NCBI RefSeq assembly: GCF_014649735.1 | Contig: NZ_BMTP01000003.1 | Location: 434,001-498,000, forward strand | Reading direction: 5' to 3' | DNA length: 64,000 nucleotides | Source: Streptomyces lavendofoliae | GTDB taxonomy: Bacteria; Actinomycetota; Actinomycetes; Streptomycetales; Streptomycetaceae | Shown: one piece after another, positions 16,378 to 27,331 of the stretch | Layout of the letters: each line of letters starts with the position of its first letter | Numbering within the stretch: position 1 is the first letter of the stretch | Program-made: the position numbers and the translations under genes | Notes under the pieces: generated by a model | Told to the model about the DNA's origin: nothing | The model's input: the letters and a program-made list of their open reading frames with translations, nothing else | Database searches by the model: none

Positions 16378-17310
16378 CTACCGGTCCGGCTCGGGGTCCT
16401 TGAGCCAGTTGATCAGCTCGGTGGAGAACGCCACCGGGTCCTCCTCGTGCGGGAAGTGGCCCAGTCCGTCGAACAGCCGCCACCGGTACGGGGCTTCGAC
16501 GTACTCGCCCGACCCCGCCGCGCTCCGCGTCCGCATCGCCGGGTCCAGAGAGCCGTGCAGGTGCAGCGTCGGAACCCGCACCGGACGCTTCATGCGGCGG
16601 TTGAACTGGATGCCGTCCGGGCGGGCCAGCGACCGCACCATCCACCGGTACGGCTCGATCGAGCAGTGCGCCGTCGACGGGATCGTCATCGCCCGCCGGT
16701 ACACGCCGAGTGCGTCCTCGCCCGGCTCCTGGCCGGGACCCGACCAGTCACGGATCAGCCTCCCCACCAACGCCGCGTCGTCCGCAACGAGCTGACGCTC
16801 CGGCAGCCACGGCCGCTGGAAGCCCCACACGTACGACCCGGCGCGCGACTGGGAGAAGTCCGACAGCATCGCCGAACGCCACCGCCGGGGGTGGGGCATC
16901 GACGAGACGGCCAGCCGGCGCACCAGCTTCGGCCGCATCACCGCCGCCGTCCACGCGAGGTACCCGCCCAGGTCGTGCCCGACCAGCGCCGCGTCGGGCT
17001 CGCCGAGCGAGCGCACCACGCCCGTGATGTCGAGCGCCAGGTTCGCGGGGTCGTAACCCCGGGGCGTACGGTCGCTGCCGCCCACCCCCCGCAGGTCCAT
17101 CGCGACCGCCCGGAACCCGGCGTCGGCGAGCGCGGGCAGCTGGTGCCGCCACGTCCACCAGAACTGCGGGAAACCGTGCAGCAGCAACACCAGCGGGCCG
17201 TCGCCCATCTCGGCGATATGGAAGCGTGCCCCATTGGCCGCGACGTCACGATGTGTCCAGGGACCATCGATCCGTACGGGACTGCCAGTGCTGCTCTCAG
17301 GGACGGTCAT
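16378..17310 (-). CDS. Alpha/beta hydrolase, epoxide-hydrolase-like
   Basis: A 310-residue alpha/beta hydrolase. The nucleophile elbow is VGHDLGG with Asp113, which marks epoxide hydrolases and haloalkane dehalogenases rather than Ser esterases. HGFPQFWW supplies the oxyanion HGxP. A cap region includes DWSGPGQEPGED, and GHFPHEE near the C-terminus gives the catalytic His. The substrate cannot be inferred. The start ATG at 17310 overlaps the stop of the holin-family gene by 4 bp, so the two are coupled. In mycobacteria the equivalent gene is ephE (recalled). Confidence 0.88.
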   Translation of the reverse strand: MTVPESSTGSPVRIDGPWTHRDVAANGARFHIAEMGDGPLVLLLHGFPQFWWTWRHQLPALADAGFRAVAMDLRGVGGSDRTPRGYDPANLALDITGVVRSLGEPDAALVGHDLGGYLAWTAAVMRPKLVRRLAVSSMPHPRRWRSAMLSDFSQSRAGSYVWGFQRPWLPERQLVADDAALVGRLIRDWSGPGQEPGEDALGVYRRAMTIPSTAHCSIEPYRWMVRSLARPDGIQFNRRMKRPVRVPTLHLHGSLDPAMRTRSAAGSGEYVEAPYRWRLFDGLGHFPHEEDPVAFSTELINWLKDPEPDR

Positions 17311-17801
17311 GCAGACGAGCGTGCCACAACCTCGCCGTCGTCCTTGACCGCAAGGGCGGGACGAATCGGACGACCGGCGGCGTCACGCGGGTGGGGCTTG
17401 GCGTTGCCGAGCACGGCCGCCGTCCGCTTGGCCGAGGCGATCGACCGCTCCGGCGGCTTGACCTTCTTGAACTTCGTCACCGCGAGGAGCGCCATCAGCC
17501 CGGCCAGCACCAGGTAGGCACCGCCCACGATCAGGAAGGACCAGGCGAGCCCCAGTCCCAGGTTGTGGATGCCGTACGCGGCGGCGAAGCTCAGCACGGG
17601 GAGCGAGAAGAGGGCGAAGACACCCGCGACACTGATGGCCGCCCCACCCATCGCGCCGCGCTTGACGTCCTGTCGCAGTTCGGCCTTGGCCAGCGCGATC
17701 TCGTCGTGCACCAGCGCGGACATCTCGGCGGTCGCCGAGGCGACCAGCTGGCCGAGACTGCGCTCCGCACCGGGTCCACCATTGTCGGCGGGGTAGCTCA
17801 T
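17307..17801 (-). CDS. Phage-holin-family membrane protein
   Basis: A 164-residue protein of the actinobacterial 'phage holin family' (Phage_holin_3_6, PF07332). An N-terminal amphipathic helix (LGQLVASATAEMSALVHDEI) precedes two hydrophobic helices (about 55-78 and 85-108) and a basic tail. The name comes from structural resemblance; no lysis cassette is present. It is the first gene of a two-gene operon with the epoxide-hydrolase-like gene and lies 38 bp from the nhaA stop, so it may be co-transcribed from upstream. Confidence 0.85.
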   Translation of the reverse strand: MSYPADNGGPGAERSLGQLVASATAEMSALVHDEIALAKAELRQDVKRGAMGGAAISVAGVFALFSLPVLSFAAAYGIHNLGLGLAWSFLIVGGAYLVLAGLMALLAVTKFKKVKPPERSIASAKRTAAVLGNAKPHPRDAAGRPIRPALAVKDDGEVVARSSA

Positions 17802-17839
17802 CGTCTCGCTCCCTGTCTCTTCTGCGGTCGGACCTCAGA

Positions 17840-19279
17840 TCATGCCGGACGGTCGCCGTCCGTGCGCGACGCCCCCGACACTTCCGTGTCCGTGGTCGCC
17901 GCCTCGGCGAGTCGCCGGTGCTCGGCGGCCTTCCTCTCGTGGATCTCCGCCATGCGCAGGTGGTACGCCGGGTCGTGCTCCTCGTACACGTCCGGTATGC
18001 CGTCCATGTCGTCGTCGCGTTCCTCCTCCGTGAGCAGCGCCTGGTACTTGCGCACCCGTAGCTTCAGCAGGATCGCGGCGAGTACGGCGGCGATCAGCGA
18101 GCCCATCAGGACGGCGGCCTTGATCTCGTCGGTCAGCGCGGCGTCCCCGCTGAAGGCCAGCTCGCCGATGAGGAGGGAGACGGTGAAGCCGATGCCCGCG
18201 AGCGTGGCGACGGCGAAGAGGTCCGCCCAGGTCAGGTCCTCGTTGAGCGACGCCTTGGTGAAGCGGGCCGCCAGCCACGTACCGCCGAAGATGCCCACCG
18301 CCTTGCCGACGACCAGACCGAGCACCACACCGAGTGTCTCGGGCGAGGTGAAGACGTCGGCCAGTGCGCCGCCGGAGACGGACACGCCCGCCGAGAACAG
18401 CGCGAACAGCGGCACCGCCAGGCCGGCCGACAGCGGGCGCACCAGGTGTTCGATGTGCTCGCCGGGGGACTGCTCCTCGCCGTCGCGGCGGGTGCAGCGC
18501 AGCATCAGGCCCATGGCGACGCCGGCGATGGTGGCGTGGACGCCGCTGTTGTACATCAGGCCCCAGACGACCAGGGCGAGCGGCACGTACACGTACCAGC
18601 CGCGTACGCCCGTGCGCAGCAGCAGCCAGAACACGACGAGGCCGGCGACGGCGCCGCCCAGCGCCGCGAAGTTCAGGTCGCTGGTGAAGAAGACCGCGAT
18701 GATCAGGATCGCGAACAGGTCGTCGACGACCGCGAGCGTCAGCAGGAAGGCGCGCAGCGCGGACGGCAGCGAGGTGCCGATGACGGCGAGTACGGCGAGG
18801 GCGAAGGCGATGTCCGTGGCGGTGGGGACCGCCCAGCCGGCCAGGGACCCGTCGCCGAGGACGTTGACCAGCGTGTAGACGACAGCGGGGGCGATCATTC
18901 CGCAGAGGGCGGCGATCACCGGGAGGGCGGCCGCCTTGGGGTCGCGCAGTTCCCCCGCCACCAGCTCGCGCTTCAGCTCGATGCCGGCGACGAAGAAGAA
19001 GACGGCGAGCAGTCCGTCGGCCGCCCAGTGCTGGACGGAGAGGTCCAGGCCGAGGGCGGCCGGGCCTATGTGGAAGTCGCGTACGGACTCGTAGCTCCCG
19101 CTGACCGGGGTGTTCGCCCAGACGATGGCGGCGATGGCGGCGAGCAGGAGCAGGACGCCGCCGACGGTCTCCGCCCGCAGCGCGTTGGCGATGTACGTCC
19201 GCTCGGGGAGCGGGAGGCGGGCCAGGAAGGTGCGCGGAGCGCTCGGCGTGGGCGGGGTGCTGGACTTCGGCGCGGCCAC
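17840..19279 (-). CDS. nhaA: Na+/H+ antiporter NhaA
   Basis: A 479-residue NhaA-type antiporter with about 12 transmembrane segments. The paired Asp of the ion path are in LAVVDDLFAI, and TATDIAFAL matches the TM4 unwound region. The C-terminal extension (about residues 410-479) is hydrophilic, with EEERDDDMDGIPDVYEEHDP, and is longer than E. coli NhaA. The start is GTG 19279 with GGAGGT 8 bp upstream. It probably expels Na+ in exchange for H+ and contributes to pH homeostasis. Confidence 0.95.
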   Translation of the reverse strand: MAAPKSSTPPTPSAPRTFLARLPLPERTYIANALRAETVGGVLLLLAAIAAIVWANTPVSGSYESVRDFHIGPAALGLDLSVQHWAADGLLAVFFFVAGIELKRELVAGELRDPKAAALPVIAALCGMIAPAVVYTLVNVLGDGSLAGWAVPTATDIAFALAVLAVIGTSLPSALRAFLLTLAVVDDLFAILIIAVFFTSDLNFAALGGAVAGLVVFWLLLRTGVRGWYVYVPLALVVWGLMYNSGVHATIAGVAMGLMLRCTRRDGEEQSPGEHIEHLVRPLSAGLAVPLFALFSAGVSVSGGALADVFTSPETLGVVLGLVVGKAVGIFGGTWLAARFTKASLNEDLTWADLFAVATLAGIGFTVSLLIGELAFSGDAALTDEIKAAVLMGSLIAAVLAAILLKLRVRKYQALLTEEERDDDMDGIPDVYEEHDPAYHLRMAEIHERKAAEHRRLAEAATTDTEVSGASRTDGDRPA

Positions 19280-19452
19280 GGTGGCGGACCTCCGGTCGGT
19301 TCGGCGGGCATGACGAAACGCATTGCCGACCAGACTTCCCGGCGCACCTGAGATCGATTGTCGTATGGACCTGTTGTCGCTTTGTTGACGCGGTGGTCAC
19401 CCTACCCGGTGAGCGCAGGGGTATATCCGGCGAATGCCACCTTATGCGTGAA

Positions 19453-19486
19453 GAGGGCATCCGGCGCGTCGATGCCGGATGCCCTC
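19453..19486 (-). terminator. Hairpin terminator after acsA
   Basis: A 13-bp perfect stem, GAGGGCATCCGGC (19453-19465) with GCCGGATGCCCTC (19474-19486), and an 8-nt loop. It lies 16 bp beyond the acsA stop. Confidence 0.88.
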
Positions 19487-19502
19487 TCCCGTGCTTCCGT
19501 AC

Positions 19503-21458
<1,956 letters not shown>

Positions 21459-21618
21459 GACATCTCCCATTCCCGGGGCGTCCGATGTGTCCCAGCCCAT
21501 AGCTCATCAGCCAGATGCCCGGGTGACAAGAGCTTCCAGGCCATTGGTTTAGACCTCTTGGCCGGCCGGTCCGGCGGGTGTCGGCTGACGGGGTGAACGG
21601 GACCGGGTGGTCAAGTGA

Positions 21619-21649
21619 CCCCTCCTCCCCGGGCGGTGGGGAGAAGGGG
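21619..21649 (-). terminator. Probable hairpin after the SulP-carbonic anhydrase gene
   Basis: CCCCTCCTCCCC (21619-21630) pairs with GGGGAGAAGGGG (21638-21649) with one mismatch and a 7-nt loop. It is about 63 bp beyond the stop of the transporter gene and upstream of acsA, both on the minus strand. It would insulate acsA from readthrough. Confidence 0.6.
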
Positions 21650-21711
21650 CCACCGACCATTCCCACGGACCCGGGCCGCCCGAGGTTCACCTGCGGCGAG
21701 GGCCGGGCCGG

Positions 21712-24465
21712 TCAGGCGGGCGCACCCTCTTTGGGTGACGGTGACGGCGAGGGTGGCGCCGAGGGTGAGGACGAGGGCGAGCCTGACGGTGACCCCGAGG
21801 GTGCCGGCCGGGCCGTGGCATTCGGCGGTGCCGTGGGTGATGTGGGTGCCGTGGGTGCCGTGGGTGACGCGGTGGGTGTGAGCGACGTCGGGGACGTGGC
21901 GGGCGCGGGCGACGAGGGGTAGCGGGAGCGGTTCGGCAGCGGCTGGGCGGACGGGGCCACCCAGTGGAAGACGTCGCTCCTCCCCCGCGTCTCCCGATCC
22001 CGCCCCTTCTTCGCCTCCGCCTCGGATTCCGCTTCCGCTTCCGCCTCCGCGCTGCCGCCGGCCAGGCGGCTGCCGGCGTCCGACAGCAGGTAGGCCTGGG
22101 CCTCGCCCACGTGGAAGTACATGCCGTGCAGTTCCAGGGTGCCGTCGGCGAGTCGTCGTGCCACGGCCTCGTGCGCCTTCAGGTGCTCCAGCTGCTGCAC
22201 CACATTGGTCAGGCAGAGCTGCTCGGCGGCGTCGGCGGGCAGTCGGCCCGTGTCGCCGGCCGGCCCTCCGGACAGCCGGGCCCAGGTGCGGTGCGTGTTG
22301 CGCATCCGCTCCAGGCTCGGCATCCCGTGCCGCAGCCAGCGCCGCAGCGGGGTCGGCGACGCGTCCGGGTCGCTGTTCAGCAGGGCCTGCATCGCCCCGC
22401 AGTCCGAGTGGCCGCAGATGGTGATGGACTGCACGCGCAGCACGTCAACGGCGTACTCGATGGCCGCCGCCACCGAGTCGTCCCGGCTCTCGGCACCGGG
22501 CAGCGGCACCAGGTTGCCGACGTTGCGCACGGTGAAGAGGTCCCCCGGACCGCTGGCCGTGATCATGCTGGTGACGAGCCGGGAGTCGGCGCACGTCAGG
22601 AAGAGCTGCGACGGCTGCTGCCCCTCCCGCGCGAGCCGGGCCAGCTCCTCGCGCACCAGCGGCGCGGTGTTGCGCTGGAAGGAGCTGAGCCCGCTGGCCA
22701 GCTGGTGGGCGTTGGTCCGGTGCTTGGGCTCGGCCTCCGGGTGCTCACCGCAGTGGTGGTTGCGCCAGGGCGTCCACGGGCGGCAGCAGGCGTGCGCGCC
22801 CGCCCCCGGTTCGGCGATCCGCACGCCGGTGCGGCCGGTCATCTCGACCTGTCCGCCCCGTGCCACATGGGACGTCTGCCAGTCCTGCAGTGTCTCGTAG
22901 GCCGCGTGGTCCATGAAGGATCCGTCCAGCTCCACCACGGCACTCGTTCCCTGCGGCACCTGGTGCAGGGCCCGGCTGAGCCGTGGCACGGCCAGGAAGG
23001 TCAGCTGCCCCCGGACCTTGATGTGCTCGACGTCCCCCTTGGTCTCCTTGGTGATACGCGTCCTGGTCAGCCGGTGCATGGCGACGGCACTCGCGACGAC
23101 GATGCCCAGCGCCACGCCCTCCAGGATCCCGATGAGGACGACTCCGGACACCGTGACCGCGTAGACCAGCACCTCGCGGTGGCGTGTGACGCTGCGGATG
23201 TGCGTGATGCTCACCATCTGGATGCCGATGACCATGACGAGCGCGGCGAGCGCCGGCAGCGGGATCAGATCCAGCAGGGGGACGAGGACGAGGGTGGCCA
23301 GTACCACCCACAGTCCGTGCAGCATCGTGGAGTGCCGGCTCACGGCGCCCGCCGACACATTGGCCACGCTGCGTACGGCGACGCCCGCGACCGGCAGGCC
23401 GCCGAGCGCCCCGGAGACGATGTTCGCGGCTCCCTGGCCCGCCAGCTCCCGGTCGAGGTTGGAGCGCGGCACATGGACGGTGGTGTCCTTGCGGGCGGCC
23501 ACCAGCTTGTCGACGGCCACGGCCGACAGCAGCGACTGGACGCTGGTGACGAGCGTGATGGTGAGGACGCCCACGGCGATGCCGAGGACCGGCCCCTCCG
23601 GCAGCCCGGGGAGCGCGTGGCTGCTCCACGACGGCAGGTCGACACGGGGTACGCCGATTCCGGCGGCGATGGCCAGCACCGTCGCCGCGGCCACGGCGGT
23701 GAGCGCCGCCGGCACCTTCCGCAGCACGCGGCCGGCCCGTCCGGGGAGCCGTGGCCAGGCCAGCAGGACGACGACGGTCACCGCGCTCACCGACACCGCG
23801 GCCGTGTGCAGCTCGGCCAGTTGGGACGGCAGGCCCAGGAAGTTGTGCACGGCCGAGCTCTGCGGCGTACCGCCGAGGACGACGTGGAGCTGGGCGAGGG
23901 CGATGGTGACACCGATGCCGGCCACCATGCCGTGGACGATCGCCGGTGACACGACGAGGGCCGTCCGCGCCACCCGCAGGCACGAGAGCGCGAGTTGGGC
24001 GAGCCCCGCCAGGACGGTGATGGCGCAGGTGGTGCGCCAGCCGTACTTCTGGATGAGCTCGGCGGTGACCAGGGTCAGCCCGGCGGCGGGCCCGCTGACC
24101 TGGAGCGGCGAGCCGCCGAGTCGTCCGGCGACGAGACCGCCGACCGCGGCGGCCACGAGCCCGGCCTGGAGCGGCGCGCCGGTCGCCAGGGCGATACCGA
24201 GGGAGAGCGGCAGCGCGATGAGGAAGACCGCGATCGAGGCGGAGACATCGGCACCCGCGACGCGGAAGCGCCGCCCGCCCCCGGCGGGTGGCGGGCTGTG
24301 CGGCTTGCTCGCGAAGCGGGGCCTGACAGCGGCACGGAACATACGGCCCGACCGGCCCGACCGGCCGGGGCGGGCGGAAGGATCCGTGGGGCCGGCGGTG
24401 TCGGCGGTGTCGGCGGCGTCGGCGGTGCCGGTGTGGTTCGTGCGGGCCGGAATGCAGGCAGTCAT
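21712..24465 (-). CDS. SulP anion transporter-carbonic anhydrase fusion
   Basis: A 917-residue fusion. Residues 1-70 are a Thr/Ala/Asp- and Arg-rich leader. Residues ~73-471 form a SulP transporter with many hydrophobic segments. A STAS domain (~475-560) follows, with VVELDGSFMDHAA. A beta-carbonic anhydrase (~590-795) has zinc ligands in CADSR (~625) and ICGHSDCGAM (~687). The last ~120 residues are low-complexity: EAEAEAESEAEA, then repetitive Pro/Ser/Thr (SPTAPTAPTSPTAPP). The fusion suggests coupled bicarbonate uptake and interconversion with CO2. A start at the internal Met41 is possible, because the ribosome site for 24465 is weak. Confidence 0.9.
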   Translation of the reverse strand: MTACIPARTNHTGTADAADTADTAGPTDPSARPGRSGRSGRMFRAAVRPRFASKPHSPPPAGGGRRFRVAGADVSASIAVFLIALPLSLGIALATGAPLQAGLVAAAVGGLVAGRLGGSPLQVSGPAAGLTLVTAELIQKYGWRTTCAITVLAGLAQLALSCLRVARTALVVSPAIVHGMVAGIGVTIALAQLHVVLGGTPQSSAVHNFLGLPSQLAELHTAAVSVSAVTVVVLLAWPRLPGRAGRVLRKVPAALTAVAAATVLAIAAGIGVPRVDLPSWSSHALPGLPEGPVLGIAVGVLTITLVTSVQSLLSAVAVDKLVAARKDTTVHVPRSNLDRELAGQGAANIVSGALGGLPVAGVAVRSVANVSAGAVSRHSTMLHGLWVVLATLVLVPLLDLIPLPALAALVMVIGIQMVSITHIRSVTRHREVLVYAVTVSGVVLIGILEGVALGIVVASAVAMHRLTRTRITKETKGDVEHIKVRGQLTFLAVPRLSRALHQVPQGTSAVVELDGSFMDHAAYETLQDWQTSHVARGGQVEMTGRTGVRIAEPGAGAHACCRPWTPWRNHHCGEHPEAEPKHRTNAHQLASGLSSFQRNTAPLVREELARLAREGQQPSQLFLTCADSRLVTSMITASGPGDLFTVRNVGNLVPLPGAESRDDSVAAAIEYAVDVLRVQSITICGHSDCGAMQALLNSDPDASPTPLRRWLRHGMPSLERMRNTHRTWARLSGGPAGDTGRLPADAAEQLCLTNVVQQLEHLKAHEAVARRLADGTLELHGMYFHVGEAQAYLLSDAGSRLAGGSAEAEAEAESEAEAKKGRDRETRGRSDVFHWVAPSAQPLPNRSRYPSSPAPATSPTSLTPTASPTAPTAPTSPTAPPNATARPAPSGSPSGSPSSSPSAPPSPSPSPKEGAPA

Positions 24466-24766
24466 GAGGGTTCCCGTCTCCTCCGGGGCGGCGCGGTCGC
24501 GGTACGGCGGGTCGAACGAACGTCGGGTCGCGGCCGTGGGTCACGGCATGCAGTGGCGGGAGATGTGCCAACTCTGTGTAAACAGATCGTAATGGAGAGT
24601 AAAGAGTCCGGCATTATTTTCGATGCATAAAGGGCAATCTTTCACCTCTTTCAGTGATTAGTCGTTCTAGTACGGCTTGTCGTATCTTCACATCCCACCT
24701 CGTGGTGCGACGTTGACGGCGCTCGCAGCAGAGACCTCCGTGGACCACGAGAAGGGTGGGCGGAAG
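24466..24766. other. AT-richer divergent intergenic region
   Basis: About 300 bp between the minus-strand SulP fusion and the plus-strand lipoprotein gene. The centre (about 24580-24700) is unusually AT-rich for this genome, with runs such as AAAGAGTCCGGCATTATTTT, consistent with promoters for both directions. No ORF or RNA gene is supported here, and I could not fix -35/-10 elements with confidence. Confidence 0.5.
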
Positions 24767-26245
24767 ATGGCCGCCACGAAGAAGACCCCCACGAGCGGGC
24801 TCGCCGCTCGCCGGAACGCCGTCCGCCGCTACGCACTCGACGCCGTCCGCGCCGTCGCCGCCCGGCGGGCAGCGGCGCGCGGGGCGTCCGGCAGCGTCCG
24901 GCGGCCCATCGCAAGCGGGACGTCAGCCGGCGGACCGGACTCCCGCGGTGTCGCCCCCCGGGGAGCCGCCCTGCGCGGCCGCCCCGCGGGCGCGGTCACC
25001 GTCGCGGCGGGTGTGGCGCTCGCCCTGGCGGCGGGCCTGGCCGGATGCACCGGGTCGGACGAGGACACCGAGGGCGCGGCCGGTCCCAAGCGGGTCAAGG
25101 CGCCCAAGAGCGTCCTCCGCCTGATCGGCGACGGCTCGACCGCCTTCACCGGTGCCCAGCCGGGCCTCAAGAAACCGCAACGCCTCAAGCCGGGTGAGAA
25201 ACCGCCCCAGTTCGTGGTGTTCTCCTGGGACGGCGCGGGAGAGGACAGCCAGAAGCTCTTCTCCCACTTCCGCAAGGTGGGCAAGCGGTACGGCGCGACG
25301 ATGACGTACTTCCTCAGCGGCGTCTACCTGCTGCCGGAGGAGAAGGCCACACGGTACGTCCCGCCGGGCCACGCCCCCGGCCGGTCCGACATCGGCTTCA
25401 ACGACACCGAGGGCATCCGCGCCACCGTGCGCGAGCTGCGGGGCGCCTGGCAGGAGGGCAACGAGATCGGCACCCACTTCAACGGCCACTTCTGCGGCCC
25501 GGAAAGCGGTGTCGGCACCTGGTCCGTCGAGGACTGGAAGAGCGAGATCTCCCAGGCCAAGTCCTTCGTGAAGAACTGGAAGACCAACTCCGGCCTGTCC
25601 ACCGAGAAGCCGCTGCCGTTCGACTACGACAGGGAACTCATCGGTGCCCGCACCCCGTGCCTGGAAGGCCGGGACAACTTCGTACGGGCCGCGAGCCAGC
25701 TCGGCTGGCGGTACGACACCAGCGGCGTGAACGACCAGGTCTGGCCGGGCAAGGACGAGGGGCTGTGGGACCTCTCGCTCCAGATGATCCCCGTCCCCGG
25801 GCGGTCCTTCGAGACGCTGTCCATGGACTACAACTTCCTGGTCAACCAGTCGGGAACGACCAAGGGCGCGCCCTCCATGCACCAGTACTGGGGCAACCAG
25901 TTCCGTGACGGGATGCTCCAGGCCTTCGAGCGCGCGTACAACGGCAACCGCGCCCCCCTGATCATCGGCAACCACTTCGAGTCCTGGAACGGCGGCACCT
26001 ACATGCGCGCCATCGAGGAGACGATCGCCCGCGTCTGCGTCCGCAGCGAGGTGCGGTGCGTGTCGTTCCGCCAGCTCGCCGACTGGCTGGACGCGCAGGA
26101 CCCCGCCGTACTCGCCAAGCTGCGCACCCTCAAGGTCGGCGAGGCCCCCAAGGACGGTTGGCCGGCCTTCCTCGCGGCCCGCCCGGTCACCGCCGCCTCG
26201 CCGGCCCTCCCGGCCGGCCCGCCCGCCCGGCGTCAGGCGGGCTGA
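24767..26245 (+). CDS. NodB-like polysaccharide deacetylase lipoprotein
   Basis: A 492-residue secreted lipoprotein. Motif 1 of polysaccharide deacetylases is in VVFSWDGAGED, and the zinc-binding HxxxH is in GTHFNGHFCG. Its natural substrate is unknown. Oddly, the lipobox (LAAGLAGC, Cys94) and its hydrophobic stretch follow about 75 residues of Arg/Ala-rich sequence, with no alternative start near the signal segment. ATG 24767 is preferred (GGGTGGG upstream); GTG 24740 and TTG 24677 are also open. The 3' end overlaps the convergent ATPase gene by 13 bp. Confidence 0.8.
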   Translation: MAATKKTPTSGLAARRNAVRRYALDAVRAVAARRAAARGASGSVRRPIASGTSAGGPDSRGVAPRGAALRGRPAGAVTVAAGVALALAAGLAGCTGSDEDTEGAAGPKRVKAPKSVLRLIGDGSTAFTGAQPGLKKPQRLKPGEKPPQFVVFSWDGAGEDSQKLFSHFRKVGKRYGATMTYFLSGVYLLPEEKATRYVPPGHAPGRSDIGFNDTEGIRATVRELRGAWQEGNEIGTHFNGHFCGPESGVGTWSVEDWKSEISQAKSFVKNWKTNSGLSTEKPLPFDYDRELIGARTPCLEGRDNFVRAASQLGWRYDTSGVNDQVWPGKDEGLWDLSLQMIPVPGRSFETLSMDYNFLVNQSGTTKGAPSMHQYWGNQFRDGMLQAFERAYNGNRAPLIIGNHFESWNGGTYMRAIEETIARVCVRSEVRCVSFRQLADWLDAQDPAVLAKLRTLKVGEAPKDGWPAFLAARPVTAASPALPAGPPARRQAG

Positions 26246-27219
26246 ACGGCACCGAGCCCTTCACCGAGGACGAAGCCGGGGTCGACCTGCGCCGCCAGGT
26301 CGGCTCCCGTCTTCGCGTTGCCCCAGCTCTCGGCGTTCTTCAGGTGGAAGTGCACCATCTGGCGCGTGTAACGCTCCCAGTCGCGGTGCCGGTAGGAGTC
26401 GTCGGCGGCGTTCTGCAGGGACTGCAGTGCCATCCGGTTCTCGGCCTCGAGCAGCTCGAAGCGCGCCGGGCGGCCCTTCTCCATCGAGCGGACCCAGGGG
26501 GAGTGGCCGACCGTGACGAGCAGGTCGTCCCCGATCTCCTCGCGCAGGAAGTCGACGTCGTCCATGCCCTGCACCTTGTTGCCCACGACCCGCAGCGCGA
26601 CGCCGAAGTCGCGCGCGTACTCCTTGTACTGCCGGTAGACGGAGACCCCCTTGCGGGTCGGCTCGGCGACCAGGAAGGTCATGTCGAACCGGGTGAACAT
26701 CCCGGAGGCGAACGAGTCCGAACCGGCCGTCATGTCGACGACGACGTACTCCTCCTCCCCGTCGACCAGGTGGTTAAGGCACAGCTCCACCGCCCCGACC
26801 TTCGAGTGGTAGCAGGCCACTCCGAGGTCGGACTCGGTGAACGGCCCGGTCGCCATCAGCCTGATCTCACCGTCGTCCAGGTGCACGGGGCGGGCGCACG
26901 CCTCGTAGATCGGGTTGTCCTCGACGACGCGCAGCAGGCGGGACCCCTCGCCCGGCGGCGTCGTCTTGATCATCGTCTCGGCCGACGGGATGCGCGGGTT
27001 GGTGCCGCGCAGGTACTCCTTGATGAGCGGCAGGTGCGCGCCCATCGCCGGCAGCGAGGCCGCTGCCGTCTCGTCGAGGCCCAGCGCGGCCCCGAGGTGC
27101 TGGTTGATGTCGGCGTCCACCGCGAGGACGGGGACCTCGTTGGCGACCAGATGGCGGATGAAGAGGGAGGACAGCGTCGTCTTCCCACTGCCGCCCTTCC
27201 CTACGAAAGCGATCTTCAT
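26233..27219 (-). CDS. CooC/MinD-like ATPase
   Basis: A 328-residue P-loop ATPase. The deviant Walker A GKGGSGKTT is at residues 7-15, then AVDADINQHLG and a switch II VVVDMTAGSDSFA. Closest in layout to CooC, the nickel-insertion ATPase of carbon monoxide dehydrogenase, but no CODH genes are present, so the cargo is unknown. The start ATG 27219 lies 112 bp from the start of the divergent Fic-like gene. Its 3' end overlaps that of the NodB-like lipoprotein. Confidence 0.85.
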   Translation of the reverse strand: MKIAFVGKGGSGKTTLSSLFIRHLVANEVPVLAVDADINQHLGAALGLDETAAASLPAMGAHLPLIKEYLRGTNPRIPSAETMIKTTPPGEGSRLLRVVEDNPIYEACARPVHLDDGEIRLMATGPFTESDLGVACYHSKVGAVELCLNHLVDGEEEYVVVDMTAGSDSFASGMFTRFDMTFLVAEPTRKGVSVYRQYKEYARDFGVALRVVGNKVQGMDDVDFLREEIGDDLLVTVGHSPWVRSMEKGRPARFELLEAENRMALQSLQNAADDSYRHRDWERYTRQMVHFHLKNAESWGNAKTGADLAAQVDPGFVLGEGLGAVQPA

Positions 27220-27331
27220 GTTCAGATAGCGTAGCGGTGTGTAGTGGGGTGGTCGCCGCACGTTGCCGTTATGTATGACGAAGGCCACTCCAAGGTGGGG
27301 CGCGGGTGGCGGGCGCGTAGCCTCGCTACCT

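Noticed and set aside
17307..17801. Prophage remnant from the holin-family protein
   Set aside because: This family is chromosomal in actinobacteria; no phage structural or lysis genes are nearby.
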